Counted from the first letter of the stretch, positions 24,377-33,474 are shown. The stretch is DNA of 64,000 bases from Streptomyces sp. HB132 (GCF_016909575.1 NZ_JAFBGA010000006.1:372001-436000), one strand, 5' to 3'. Notes: generated from the sequence alone by a model not told the origin. Made by a program: numbers and translations.

Positions 24377-25261
24377 ATGCAGTACCGCACCATTGCCCAC
24401 ACCACGGTCAGCGCCATCGGCCTGGGTGCCATGCCGATGTCCATCGAGCACCGCCCGGACGAGGCGCGGGCCATCGCCACCGTCCACGCCGCCCTAGACG
24501 CTGGCGTCACCCTGATCGACACCGCCGACAGCTACCACTGGCACGCCGACGAGGTGGGCCACAACGAGTTGCTGATCGCCCGCGCCCTGGCTCGCTATGG
24601 CAGCCCCACCTCCCATGTCCTGGTGGCCACCAAGGGCGGCCGCGGCCGCCCCGGCGACGGCAGCTGGACCGTCACCGCCACCCCCGACCACCTCAAGCAA
24701 GCCGCTGAAGCCTCCGCCAAGCGCTTGGGCGTCGACGCGATAGGCCTGTACCAGCTGCACAAGCCGGACCCGACCGTGCCCTGGGCGGAATCCGTCGGCG
24801 CGCTGCGCGAGCTTCTCGATGCCGGCACAATCCGCGCCGCCGGCATCTCGAACGTCACCACCGCCCAGATCCGCCAGGCATATCGGATCCTTGGCGACGG
24901 GCTCGTCTCCGTACAAAACCAGTACTCACCCGCCGTCCGCGACAGCGAGCCCGAGCTGCAGCTGAGTGAACAGCTGGGGTTGGTCTTCCTGCCCTGGAGC
25001 CCACTCGGCGGAATCTCCCGCAGTTCCCTGGACGGCCCCTCCGGCCCCACCTCCATCGGCACAGCCTTCCACCGCATCGCCACCGAACGCGGCGTCAGCC
25101 CCCAGCAGGTCGCCCTGGCCTGGCTGCTCGCCCACTCCCCGGCGATGCTCCCGGTACCGGGAGCCAGTCGCCCTGCATCCATCACCAACTCCGCCAGGGC
25201 CGTTGACCTCACGCTGAACACGCGGGAACTGGTGGAACTCGAGGACGTTCTGCAGGGCTGA
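24377..25261 (+). CDS. Aldo/keto reductase
   Basis: A 294-residue NADPH-dependent reductase of the (beta/alpha)8 fold. The catalytic tetrad is visible: Asp and Tyr in LIDTADSYHWHADEVG, Lys in LVATKGG and His in GLYQLHKPDP. The C-terminal LPVPGASRPASITNSA binds the cofactor phosphate. It follows the epimerase gene by 15 bp and probably acts on the same or a related carbonyl compound under the LysR regulator. Confidence 0.92.
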   Translation: MQYRTIAHTTVSAIGLGAMPMSIEHRPDEARAIATVHAALDAGVTLIDTADSYHWHADEVGHNELLIARALARYGSPTSHVLVATKGGRGRPGDGSWTVTATPDHLKQAAEASAKRLGVDAIGLYQLHKPDPTVPWAESVGALRELLDAGTIRAAGISNVTTAQIRQAYRILGDGLVSVQNQYSPAVRDSEPELQLSEQLGLVFLPWSPLGGISRSSLDGPSGPTSIGTAFHRIATERGVSPQQVALAWLLAHSPAMLPVPGASRPASITNSARAVDLTLNTRELVELEDVLQG

Positions 25262-25396
25262 GCTGGGTTACAAGCCGCCTATCGACCTTGGCCGCGGTCG
25301 GCTGTGCCCTGCCGCCCGCCTCTGCCTCGGCACCATAGCCGAGGAGCACAGGTCGAGGCGCTTGTCCATGTCCGGCCTTGGGACTGGTAGGCCCAC

Positions 25397-25909
25397 ATGT
25401 TGAGGTGTCGCGTATTCCTCGTGAGGCCAGATTCGAGTCTGCGTCGACGAGGAGAGCGGCGCCGCCATCAACCGGCCCGGCTCGGGCCTGGCCGACCTGC
25501 TCACCCCGGCGACACCATCGTCGTGTACACCCTCGACCGGCTCGGCCGCAATCTGCGCGAAGTCCTCAACCTCGTCCACGATCTGGGCGGGAATTACATC
25601 GGCGTGCGCTCGCCTGCGGACCCTCTGCCGATCAACACCGCAGATGAGGGCACGGGTCGTATTGCCTTCCTGCTGCTCGCCCTCTTCGCGGAGAGGAAAC
25701 GCACCTTCACCGCCGAACGGGCTTCCCACGCCCGCGCCGTGGCTGAAGGCGCCGGCCGCCGCAACCACCTCCCCGTCGCCGACCTCGCCGACCTCGCCGA
25801 CAAGATCGAGTACGCACGCCTGCTCAAGGATCAGGGCAGCAGCTACGGGGAGATCAGCACCAAGACCGGCATCCCGAAAACCTCCCTGCACCGCTACCTA
25901 CAGGGGTAG
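25397..25909 (+). pseudogene. Serine resolvase (Tn3-type), frameshifted 5' end
   Basis: Most of a resolvase is present: PGDTIVVYTLDRLGRNLREVLNLVHDL, GIAFLLLALFAE (altered to AERKRTF, normally AEMERTF), and the HTH tail KIEYARLLKDQGSSYGEISTKTGIPKTSLHRYL. The catalytic N-terminal part lies in other frames (GAAINRPG...LADLL around 25450-25500) and has no start codon. A tandem ADLADLAD duplication interrupts the linker. The fragment fits the Tn3 remnants on both sides. Confidence 0.8.
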
Positions 25910-25950
25910 CCGCACCGGAGGCGCTGAGTAGTCAAGGCCACACGGGCGCC

Positions 25951-26589
25951 TCAATCAGAGGTCGGCGAGCCTTGACGGCCTGTTTTGGTGGTCGCCGCGG
26001 TGCGCGACCTCGGAGCCAGAGCTGCGCGCAGCGCTGGGGTGAGGATGTGACGGGTCTCGGACGGGGTGAGGGCGGCCGGCGTGGGGAGGGGGTTGAGGTA
26101 GCGGGTGTAGATGAGACCGCCGAGGATCGTCACCACTGCTGTGGCGCGGGCGGTCGCGTCCCGGCCGCCGAGAAATTCAACAAGCCGGGCCAGCAGCTCG
26201 CGTTCCAGGTATTCGCGGATCACCTCGGCGGCCTCGTCGCCCTGGGCGGTGAGCTGGAGGAAGTCGGCGTTCTCCCACAGGCCCGTCACCGCGTCGATCA
26301 GGCGGTCGGGGAGAGTGACCGGGTCGCCGCCGAGGACGTCGTCCACCGCCAGCGCATTGGCGCACTGGAACTGCATCACGTCCGCGAACAGGCCCTTCTT
26401 CGAGCCGAAGTGGTAGGCGATCAGCGCCGGGTCGACTCCGGCGACCGCGGCCACCGCGCGCACCGTGGTGCGCCGGTAACCGCGCTCCAGGAACAGGGCA
26501 CGGGCCGCCGAGACGATTGACTCGCGGATCGGCGGGTTGCCGCGGGGGCGGCCTCGGGTGCGGGCGGGGGCAGGGGCGGCGCTATTCAT
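25951..26589 (-). CDS. TetR-family transcriptional regulator
   Basis: A 212-residue regulator: a Pro/Arg-rich start GRPRGNPPIRESIVSAARALFLERGYRRTTVRAVAAVAGVDPALIAYHFGSKKGLFADVM is the TetR DNA-binding domain (N-terminal 70 residues). The remaining helical part is the ligand domain. It is divergent from the NAD(P)-binding/PPOX/dehalogenase operon with a 76-bp gap and most likely represses it. Confidence 0.93.
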   Translation of the reverse strand: MNSAAPAPARTRGRPRGNPPIRESIVSAARALFLERGYRRTTVRAVAAVAGVDPALIAYHFGSKKGLFADVMQFQCANALAVDDVLGGDPVTLPDRLIDAVTGLWENADFLQLTAQGDEAAEVIREYLERELLARLVEFLGGRDATARATAVVTILGGLIYTRYLNPLPTPAALTPSETRHILTPALRAALAPRSRTAATTKTGRQGSPTSD

Positions 26590-26665
26590 CAGCGTTGAGC
26601 CTGCGTCTCGTGATCGGCACAGTCAAGGGCGTTCCGGAAACCACACGAAGGGATGCCCCGACACC

Positions 26666-27361
26666 ATGCGTATCGCAGTCTTCGGCGCCAACGGACCGAC
26701 CGGCCGCCACCTCACCGACCAGGCCCTCGCCGCCGGCCACGACGTCGTCGCCGTGACGCGCCGCCCCGGCTCCCTCCCTTCCGAGCGGCCCGGCCTCGCC
26801 GTGGCCGTCGCCGACGCCACCGATCCGGCGACCGTCGATGCCGCGATCGCCGGGACGGACGCCGTCCTGTCCGCGCTGGGCGCGCGCTTCAGCAAGGAGA
26901 CCATCACCACGTACTCGGCGAGCGCCACGGCCATCACCAGGGCCATGACCCGCCACGGCATCAAGCGGCTGCTCACCATCAGCTCCAGCATCGCCGACCC
27001 GAACTGGCGCCCCACCGGTGCGCACTTCTTCAACCACGTACTCGACCCGCTGGTGAACCGACGCCTCGGCCGCACCCTCCACGAGGACATGCGCCGCATG
27101 GAGGCCGTGATCCGTCAGACGGACCTCGATTGGACCCTCGTCCGGCCCTCGGGCCTCTTCGAGCACCCCGTCGTCACGCACTACCACGCCGCTGAGACCA
27201 GCGCTGATGGCGTCTTCACCGCCCGTGCCGACCTCGCCGCGAGCATGCTGCGCGAGCTGGAGGAACGGCGGTACGTCCGTACGGCCATGGGCGTCATCAC
27301 AACGGCTGTGAAGCCGAACATCGCCAAGCTGATCTGGCACGAGGGCGTGAAGAAGAAGTGA
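26666..27361 (+). CDS. NAD(P)-binding oxidoreductase (atypical SDR)
   Basis: A 231-residue protein with Rossmann motif GANGPTGRHLTDQALAAGHDV at the N-terminus, then GTDAVLSALG and RLLTISSSIADP, and LDWTLVRPSGLF. This is the NmrA/flavin-reductase-like atypical SDR pattern. The substrate is unknown. The ATG at 26666 is chosen by the MRIAVFGANGPTG start; longer upstream frames enter the TetR promoter. Its stop overlaps the next gene's GTG by 4 nt. Confidence 0.86.
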   Translation: MRIAVFGANGPTGRHLTDQALAAGHDVVAVTRRPGSLPSERPGLAVAVADATDPATVDAAIAGTDAVLSALGARFSKETITTYSASATAITRAMTRHGIKRLLTISSSIADPNWRPTGAHFFNHVLDPLVNRRLGRTLHEDMRRMEAVIRQTDLDWTLVRPSGLFEHPVVTHYHAAETSADGVFTARADLAASMLRELEERRYVRTAMGVITTAVKPNIAKLIWHEGVKKK

Positions 27362-27762
27362 GCCGGGCGACCGTCGGACTCCCAGCAGCCACAAGGGCAT
27401 TCCTCACGAGCCCCCACACCGCGGCCTTCACCACCCTCCGCCCCGACGGCACTCCGCACGTCACCCCGGTCCGCTTCACCTTCGACGCGGACACCGGCCT
27501 GGTCCGGGTGACCACCCGGGCGGGAGCCCGCAAGACCCGGAACGTGGTGGCAGGCGGCCCAGCGGCCCGTATCGCGCTCTGCCAGGCAGACGGCTTCCGC
27601 TGGGTCACCCTCGAAGGCCGGGCCGCCGTCACCGAGGATCCCGCGCGCCTGGTCGAGGCGGTCCGACGCTACGCCGACCGCTACCGCGCGGCCCCGCCCG
27701 CCCCGCTGGACCTGGTCGTCATCGAGATCGCCGTCGACCGCGTCCTGAGCCTCAATCTCTGA
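27358..27762 (+). CDS. F420/FMN-binding split-barrel (pyridoxamine oxidase-like) protein
   Basis: A 134-residue PNPOx-like protein with TTLRPDGTPHVTPVRFTFD at the N-terminus, then VRVTTRAGARKTRNVVAGG and ALCQADGFRWVTLEGRAAV. This is the pattern of Rv1155-type F420-dependent reductases. It would be a cytosolic redox enzyme using F420 or FMN. The GTG start at 27358 overlaps the previous stop, so translation is coupled. Confidence 0.85.
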   Translation: MSRATVGLPAATRAFLTSPHTAAFTTLRPDGTPHVTPVRFTFDADTGLVRVTTRAGARKTRNVVAGGPAARIALCQADGFRWVTLEGRAAVTEDPARLVEAVRRYADRYRAAPPAPLDLVVIEIAVDRVLSLNL

Positions 27763-27796
27763 CGAATCCCCCGCCCGAAAGCGAAGTGACCCTGCG

Positions 27797-28669
27797 ATGC
27801 CCACCCTCCCCGTTCTCGACTCCACCCTCCACTACCGCGAGTCCGGCGATCCCCACGGGCTGCCTTTCGTCTTCCTCCACGGCAACCCCACCTCCTCCCA
27901 CCTGTGGCGGAACGTTCTGCCGGTCGTGGCTGCACCCGGCCGCCGCCTTCTGGCCCCCGACCTCATCGGCATGGGCGACTCGGGCAAGCCCGACATCGCC
28001 TACTCCTTCGACGACCACGCCCGCTACCTCGACGCCTGGTTCGACGCCCTGGGCCTTACCGAGACCGTCCTCGTCGGCCACGACTGGGGCGGTGCGCTCG
28101 CCTTCGACAGAGCCGCCCGTCTCCCGGGCCGCGTCCGCGGTCTCGCCTTCACCGAGGCGATCATCAAGCCGCTCGTCGGCGACGAGTTTGCAGCCGCAGG
28201 GCGGGAGTTGTTCACCCTCCTGCGCACCCCCGGAGTCGGCGAGGAGATGATCTTGGAGAAGTCGCTGTTCATCGAAGGACTCCCGGACACGCTCGCCACC
28301 CCTCTCGACCCTGCCGACCTGGAGGTCTACCGCCGCCCCTTCCCCACCCCGCGCAGCCGCCGCCCGGTGCTGGCATGGACGCGCATGATGCCACTGGACT
28401 CCGAGCCCGCCGACGTAGTGGCCCGCGTCGAGCACTACGACGCCTGGCTGGCCGCCAGCCCCGAAGTCCCCAAGCTGCTCGCGGCGTTCGAGCCGGGTCC
28501 GGGTGCGATGACCGACGAAGATGCCGTGGCCTGGTGCGAGGAGCACATCGCGGGCCTGGAAGTCACCCGCCACGGCCCGGCCGGCCACCACTCCCCGGAG
28601 GACCGCCCCGAGGAGCTGGCCGCGTCGATCAACACCTGGGCCGACCGCCACGGGCTGGCACGCCGGTAG
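27797..28669 (+). CDS. Haloalkane dehalogenase (alpha/beta hydrolase)
   Basis: A 290-residue hydrolase of the DhaA/LinB type that would cleave carbon-halogen bonds of haloalkanes to alcohol and halide. The nucleophile motif GHDWGG (Asp near residue 97), the halide-binding Asn in HGNPTSSHLWRN and the Trp after the nucleophile are all present, as is a late His in GPAGHHSPEDRPEE. Length is normal. It is the last gene of the TetR-controlled operon, 34 bp after the PPOX gene; a strong terminator follows at 28814. Confidence 0.87.
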   Translation: MPTLPVLDSTLHYRESGDPHGLPFVFLHGNPTSSHLWRNVLPVVAAPGRRLLAPDLIGMGDSGKPDIAYSFDDHARYLDAWFDALGLTETVLVGHDWGGALAFDRAARLPGRVRGLAFTEAIIKPLVGDEFAAAGRELFTLLRTPGVGEEMILEKSLFIEGLPDTLATPLDPADLEVYRRPFPTPRSRRPVLAWTRMMPLDSEPADVVARVEHYDAWLAASPEVPKLLAAFEPGPGAMTDEDAVAWCEEHIAGLEVTRHGPAGHHSPEDRPEELAASINTWADRHGLARR

Positions 28670-28813
28670 GCGTCCTCGACGACGACGGTGCCGACCGCCC
28701 CCGGGCGGCTGAGCTGTCACTGTCAGCTTTCGGAGTCGGCCCGACCACGCCTGGGGTCGGCGATGCGGCGGCCCGCCGGCCAGGTCTCCTGACTCGCCTC
28801 CACCCTCGAGCCC

Positions 28814-28854
28814 GTGAGGGGTCGTCAGCGTCCTGCGCCGCTGACGACCCTCAC
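28814..28854 (+). terminator. 16-bp hairpin after haloalkane dehalogenase operon
   Basis: GTGAGGGGTCGTCAGCG and CGCTGACGACCCTCAC pair with one bulged G around a 7-8 nt loop. It lies 145 bp after the dehalogenase stop and borders the Tn3 remnant. Confidence 0.75.
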
Positions 28855-28859
28855 CGAGG

Positions 28860-29285
28860 GGCATTGCGCGTGTGGCGATCCGCCTGTAGTGCGCGATCGC
28901 GTCGCCGGGCGGCGTGGGGCGGCCGTACCCGGACAGCGTCCGGATCATGTCATGGGCGCGGACGGCCCCGGTGCGGATGGAACCGGAGATCCGTATGCTG
29001 CCCTCCCAGTGCCGCTCGGTCCGGGCGGGATCGGCTCGGGCGCGGGCCGCGTCCTGAAAGGCCTCGCAGTGGGCGGCTCGGTCGAGGCGCCGCATCGTCT
29101 GGTCCGACAGGGCCGACGAGCTGGGGCGCGTACGCGAATCCCTACAGGGTGAGGAGGGCGAACACGATGCCGGAGCACCAGGCGGTGTCCGGGACGATCA
29201 TGCCCGGGGTGCTCGCAGCCGTCGCCGTCGTGGAGCACGTCCAGTACGTACAGCGAGTCGCGAGGGCGGCGCCCTTCGGATGACG
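28860..29285 (-). mobile_element. Tn3-family transposase, internal remnant in three frames
   Basis: Reading the minus strand, DSLYVLDVLHDGDG, then MIVPDTAWCSGIVFALLTL (family: MIVTDTASYSDIVFGLLTL) with a stop and GFAYAPQL, then LDRAAHCEAFQDAARARADPARTERHWEG and SIRTGAVRAHDMIRTLSGYGRPTPPGDAIAHY. This is the catalytic core of Tn3 transposases in correct order, scattered over three frames by indels. It is unambiguous but dead. Confidence 0.83.
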
Positions 29286-29441
29286 GAGTTGCTGCTCGAA
29301 CGCGGAGGCGTGGCGACCGACGACCACACCACGCATCCATGGACCCTGTCGGAGATCGTGTCCGGGGCCGTGATCGGTGGGCTGCGCTTCTTCGACTTTC
29401 GTGGCTACCACGAACTCAACCGTGAGCAGCAGGGTCCCTGA
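29280..29441 (+). pseudogene. Possible methyltransferase C-terminal scrap
   Basis: A 53-codon plus-strand frame contains THPWTLSEIVSGAVIGGLRFFDFRGYHE. The (H/R)(R/P)W(T/S)L.EIV.A...AGLRI..L.E pattern is found at the C-terminus of some SAM-dependent methyltransferases. It adjoins the Tn3 remnant. Evidence is thin. Confidence 0.28.
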
Positions 29442-29499
29442 CTCGGCCACCACGCGCGTGGTGGCCTTTCCGGGGAAAGAGTGGACCGGCCCGCTCCCG

Positions 29500-30171
29500 T
29501 CAGGGGGTCGACGCGGAGACCACGTACACGACCGGGGCCCCGGGGTCAGTCATGTTGACGGTGATGTTCTGGGTGGGGCGCGGGTCCTTGTTCTTGTGGA
29601 CCGTGCCCGCCCAGTCGACGCCAGGCCCGAAGTACCAGCCGGTGATCTTGACGTCCCGTCCGCTGATGGTCACCTTGCCGGTCTCCAGAGCGGCGCGCCC
29701 CGTGCCCACACCGCTCAGGAAGCGGTCGAGCCCGGCCGAGGTCGTACGGAACTTCACGTACATCCGGCTGGCTTTCCAGTTGTTCGTCTCGTAGTACTGG
29801 ACCCCCTGCGCATTGCCCGGAATCGGCAGCTCGAAGATCCGGCGCTGCATGCCGGACGGCCAGTCCTCGCGCAGTCCCTGAGCGGCCGCCTCGGCCTCCT
29901 TGTCCTTGCCGGAACGGCGGCTCTGACCTGCGGAGATCACCAGGTATCCGGCGGGGATGCCGATGAGCAGGACGATGATCGTCAGCGTGATCAGGCGCCG
30001 TCGGATCACCCTGCGCCGGTCCGGGGGAGGCGTCCCGTCGCCGTCCCCACCTGAGGAACCGGTGGGACCGGAGGAACCGGCGGAGCCCGAGGAACCGGAT
30101 GACCCGGAGGCCCCGGAGGAGCCGGACGAAGGGGGCTGGCGCGGCACGATGTGGTGCTCGGCTGCGGTCAT
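29500..30171 (-). CDS. Membrane-anchored protein with Ser/Gly-rich N-terminus, unknown
   Basis: A 223-residue protein. The cytosolic N-terminus (residues 18-50) is a low-complexity SGSSG-type tract, followed by RRRVIRRRLITLTIIVLLIGIPAGYLVISAG, a single membrane anchor near residues 58-78. The outer domain (about 130 residues) contains YYETNNWKASRMYVKFRTT and ITGWYFGPGVDWAGTVHKN. No enzyme motif was found. Relatives sit beside the ROK sugar kinase in other Streptomyces and are sometimes misannotated as sugar kinase. Confidence 0.66.
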   Translation of the reverse strand: MTAAEHHIVPRQPPSSGSSGASGSSGSSGSAGSSGPTGSSGGDGDGTPPPDRRRVIRRRLITLTIIVLLIGIPAGYLVISAGQSRRSGKDKEAEAAAQGLREDWPSGMQRRIFELPIPGNAQGVQYYETNNWKASRMYVKFRTTSAGLDRFLSGVGTGRAALETGKVTISGRDVKITGWYFGPGVDWAGTVHKNKDPRPTQNITVNMTDPGAPVVYVVSASTP

Positions 30172-30186
30172 GGTCGGTGATCCCTC

Positions 30187-30229
30187 GAAGCTGCGGTTCG
30201 GAGCGGAGTGAAGCTGCGGTTCAAAGCGG
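30187..30229. repeat. Direct repeat of about 20 bp
   Basis: GAAGCTGCGGTTCGGAGCGG (30187 on) is repeated 23 bp later as GAAGCTGCGGTTCAAAGCGG. It lies in the gap between the membrane protein start and the ROK gene end. No clear function. Confidence 0.75.
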
Positions 30230-30268
30230 GGCGCGGGTGGCCTGGTGCCGCGGCGCGCTGCCCCCGGT

Positions 30269-31435
30269 TCAGTCGGCGCTACGGGTACCGCGCGTGTTCC
30301 GGATGGTGGTCGCGGCCTGGTCGTAGAACTGCGCGTACCGCTCGTAGCGCTCGACCCGGCGGCGGTTGGTCCGCCGGAACCTACGGGCGACCAGGCGCGC
30401 CAGGTCGGCGGCGCCGACCATACCCGCCTCGGGGCCGAGCTGCGCCTTCGCGATCCGGGCCTCCGGGCGGTAGCCGCGGCCGGTGAGATGGCGCTTGAAG
30501 GCGTCCCTGGCCGGACCGATCAGCAGGTCGTCGGCCGCACTGACACCGCCGCCGATGACGAAGCAGGACGGATCCAGGGCGGCCGCGAGATTGGCGATGC
30601 CGACTCCGAGCCACTGGCCGATGTCCTGGAGGAGCTCGACGCACATGGCGTCGCCCTCGCGGGCCAGCTCGGTGATGAGCGGCCCGGTGATGTCGGGGAT
30701 GTTGCCCTTGACCCGCTCGATGATGCCGTGCGCGACCGGGGAGTCCGCAGCGGCGAGCTCCCTGGCCTCACGCACGAGGGCGTTGCCCGAGCTGTACTGC
30801 TCCCAGCAGCCGCGGTTGCCGCACGGGCAGCGGTGCCCGCCGGGCACCACCTGCATATGGCCGAACTCACCCGCGACCCCGTACTTGCCGCGCTTGACGT
30901 GCCCGTCCTCCAGGATCGCGCCGCCGATGCCGGTGCCCAGCGTGATCATGACCAGGTGGTCCTCGCCACGGCCCGCACCGAAGCGCCATTCCGCCCAGGC
31001 CGCGGTGTTGGCGTCGTTGTCGACCATCACGGGAACCACCAGCCGGGAGGCGATGGCGTCACGGAGCGGTTCGTCGCGCCAGGCCAGGTGCGGGGCGAAC
31101 AGCACCTTGGAACGGTCCGCGTCGACCCAGCCCGCCGCGCCGATCCCGACGGCGTGCACGTCGTGCCGGTCGGAGAGGTCGAGGACCAGTTCGACGATGG
31201 TGTCCTCGACGACCTTCGGGCTCTTGGACTTGTCGGGCGTCTCGGTGCGCAAGGTCTCGAGGATGTTGCCGTCGGCGTCGACGACGCCGGCCATCACCTT
31301 CGTCCCGCCGATGTCGATGCCGACGGTGGGAACCCTCGGCGCCGTGAGGTGCGAGCGCCGCTCCCTGGTGCCGACGGTCCGCAGGACGGTGGCGCGGGCG
31401 GAGCCGCGGTGTGTGAAGTCGCGGTACGTGCTCAT
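30269..31435 (-). CDS. ROK-family sugar kinase
   Basis: A 388-residue kinase of the glucokinase/ROK family. The ATP phosphate loop VGIDIGGTKVMAGVVD lies near residue 40, the catalytic Asp in VDNDANTAAWAEW, and the ROK zinc motif in GHRCPCGNRGCWEQY. Zn and catalytic residues are intact. The ATG at 31435 (MSTYRDF) is preferred over 31501. It lies 132 bp after the sugar ABC ATPase gene on the same strand, so it probably phosphorylates the sugar imported by that system. Confidence 0.88.
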   Translation of the reverse strand: MSTYRDFTHRGSARATVLRTVGTRERRSHLTAPRVPTVGIDIGGTKVMAGVVDADGNILETLRTETPDKSKSPKVVEDTIVELVLDLSDRHDVHAVGIGAAGWVDADRSKVLFAPHLAWRDEPLRDAIASRLVVPVMVDNDANTAAWAEWRFGAGRGEDHLVMITLGTGIGGAILEDGHVKRGKYGVAGEFGHMQVVPGGHRCPCGNRGCWEQYSSGNALVREARELAAADSPVAHGIIERVKGNIPDITGPLITELAREGDAMCVELLQDIGQWLGVGIANLAAALDPSCFVIGGGVSAADDLLIGPARDAFKRHLTGRGYRPEARIAKAQLGPEAGMVGAADLARLVARRFRRTNRRRVERYERYAQFYDQAATTIRNTRGTRSAD

Positions 31436-31567
31436 CGTCCCTGCGCAGGTCGGGGGGCCGGTCGGTGGTCCGTCCGGCGGCGGACTGCGCCCGCCGTGCA
31501 CGATTCTGCCATTCCCCCGCCCCCGGAACCGGTCTTCGGGTCGGGGACGGGGGGTGCGAAATCGAAC

Positions 31568-32428
31568 TTATGGGGCGTCGTCCCCGGGTGCGCGGCCGCC
31601 GAGGTGGTCCGGCGCGGGGGCTCGTTCGAGCTCGTGGCTGAGCTCGTCGAGCTCGCTCCCACCGGCCATCTGACGGGTCAGTTCGTCCAGAGTGACGTCC
31701 TGCTTGGTGTGGCTTCCGGACATCGCACCACGCTTGAGCAGCACGAACCGGTCACCCACGAGATAGGCGTGGTGGGGGTTGTGCGTGATGAGGACCACTC
31801 CGAGTCCGGCGTCCCTGGCCGCCGCGACGTACTTGAGCACGACCCCCGACTGCTTGACGCCGAGCGCGGCTGTCGGCTCGTCGAGGACGAGGACCTTCGC
31901 ACCGAAGTACACGGCACGGGCGATGGCCACGCACTGGCGCTCACCACCCGACAGGGTGCCGATGGGCTGGTCGACGTCCCTGAGGTCGATGCCCATGCGC
32001 AGCAGCTCCGCGCGGGTCGTCTCACGCATCCGCCGTACGTCGAGGCGCTTGAAGGGGCCGGAGCCCTTCGTCGGCTCGGAGCCGAGGAAGAAGTTGCGCC
32101 AGACCGGCATGAGCGGAACGACGGCCAGGTCCTGGTAGACGGTGGCGATGCCCCGGTCCAGGGCGTCGCGCGGGTTGGCGAGCGTGGTCTCCTCGCCCTC
32201 GATCAGGAAGGTCCCGGCATCGTGCCGGTGCAGTCCAGCGATGATCTTGATGAGGGTGGACTTGCCCGCGCCGTTGTCGCCGAGGACACAGGAGATCTCT
32301 CCGGCGCGCACCTCCAGCGAGACGTTCTCCAGGGCCTTGATGTTGCCGTAGTACTTGCTCACACCGTCGAGCTCGACGAGCGCCGGGCCGGCCGTGTCCC
32401 GGGGATCCGGAGCCTGGGTGGCCGTCAT
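31568..32428 (-). CDS. Sugar ABC transporter ATP-binding protein (single-domain, FrcA-like)
   Basis: A 286-residue ATPase of CUT2-type importers. Walker A GDNGAGKST near residue 50, signature LSGGERQCVAIARA near 160 and Walker B VLVLDEPTAALG. RbsA relatives have two such cassettes; this one has a single cassette, as in fructose-type FrcA. It would energise uptake together with the upstream permease, with whose stop the ATG at 32428 overlaps by 4 nt. Confidence 0.92.
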   Translation of the reverse strand: MTATQAPDPRDTAGPALVELDGVSKYYGNIKALENVSLEVRAGEISCVLGDNGAGKSTLIKIIAGLHRHDAGTFLIEGEETTLANPRDALDRGIATVYQDLAVVPLMPVWRNFFLGSEPTKGSGPFKRLDVRRMRETTRAELLRMGIDLRDVDQPIGTLSGGERQCVAIARAVYFGAKVLVLDEPTAALGVKQSGVVLKYVAAARDAGLGVVLITHNPHHAYLVGDRFVLLKRGAMSGSHTKQDVTLDELTRQMAGGSELDELSHELERAPAPDHLGGRAPGDDAP

Positions 32429-33474
32429 TTCGTCGCCTCCGCGCGCTTGCGAACCCATGCGTTGAGCAGGGTGGCCAGGAGCAGCATCGCCCCCAGGAAG
32501 AACTTGAACCAGTCGGGGTTCCACTCCGCGTACACGATGCCCTTGCTGGTCATGCCGAAGATGATCGCGCCGATCGCGGACCCGATCGCGGAGCCGTAGC
32601 CGCCGGTGATCAGGCAGCCGCCGATGACGGCCGCGATGATGTAGATCAGCTCGTTGCCGACGCCCTCTCCGGACTGCACCACGTCGTAGGAGAACAGGAG
32701 GTGCTGGCCGGAGACCCAGGCGGCGAAGGCGACACCCAGGTAGAGCCCGATGCGCGTCCGGATCACCGGGACGCCGACCGCGCGGGCGGCGTCCGCCTCG
32801 CCGCCGACGGCGAAGATCCAGTTGCCGAAGCGGGTACGGATCAGGATCCAGGTGGCGATCGCGACGAGTGCGGCCCACCACAGGATGGTGACCTTCAGTT
32901 CGACCTCGCCGATGGTCAGGTAGGACGCGAAGACCTTGCGGGCGGACTCGAAGCCCTCCATGTTCCCGATGGTCTTGGTCGACACGGTGCCGCTGATCAG
33001 CTTGGTGAAGCCGAGATTCAGGCCGGTCAGCATCAGGAACGTGCCGAGCGTGATGATGAAGCTCGGGAGCTTGGTGCGGGTCAGCATGAAGCCGTTGAAC
33101 GCGCCGAAGCCGAGGGTGACCACGAGCGACACGAAGACGCCCACCCAGACGTTGGCCGTCATCTGGTAGCTGAACATCGAGGAGATCAGCGCGGAGCTGG
33201 TCACCATCACGCCGGCGGAGAGGTCGAACTCTCCGCCGATCATCAGGAGCGCCACGGGGGCCGCCATGATCCCGATGGTGGAGGCGGCGTACAGCACGGT
33301 GCCCAGGCTGGAGGCCTGGAGGAAGCTGTCGGCCACGATCGCGAAGAAGAGGAAGACGGCCACGGCCCCGACGACCGAGCCGAGCTCGGGGCGGCCGAGC
33401 AGCTTGCGCAGCGGGGAGGTGCGCAGCAGGCGTTCGTCGGTGCGGGGCGCCGCCGGTTGGCCGGTCGCCGTCAT
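32425..33474 (-). CDS. Sugar ABC transporter permease (CUT2 type)
   Basis: A 349-residue inner-membrane protein with about ten hydrophobic segments (e.g. VVGAVAVFLFFAIVADSF, IGIMAAPVALLMIGGEFDLS). The GGEFDLSAG and GMTSKGIVYAEWNPDWFKFFLGAMLLLA stretches are typical of the RbsC/AraH/FrcC family. The ATG at 33474 overlaps the binding-protein stop and its own stop overlaps the ATPase ATG, so the three are translationally coupled. It would pass a monosaccharide; the sugar is unknown. Confidence 0.93.
   Translation of the reverse strand: MTATGQPAAPRTDERLLRTSPLRKLLGRPELGSVVGAVAVFLFFAIVADSFLQASSLGTVLYAASTIGIMAAPVALLMIGGEFDLSAGVMVTSSALISSMFSYQMTANVWVGVFVSLVVTLGFGAFNGFMLTRTKLPSFIITLGTFLMLTGLNLGFTKLISGTVSTKTIGNMEGFESARKVFASYLTIGEVELKVTILWWAALVAIATWILIRTRFGNWIFAVGGEADAARAVGVPVIRTRIGLYLGVAFAAWVSGQHLLFSYDVVQSGEGVGNELIYIIAAVIGGCLITGGYGSAIGSAIGAIIFGMTSKGIVYAEWNPDWFKFFLGAMLLLATLLNAWVRKRAEATK

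Noticed and set aside
30245..32599. 784-codon plus-strand open frame
   Set aside because: Runs antisense through the ROK and ABC ATPase genes, both with intact motifs; no domain seen.
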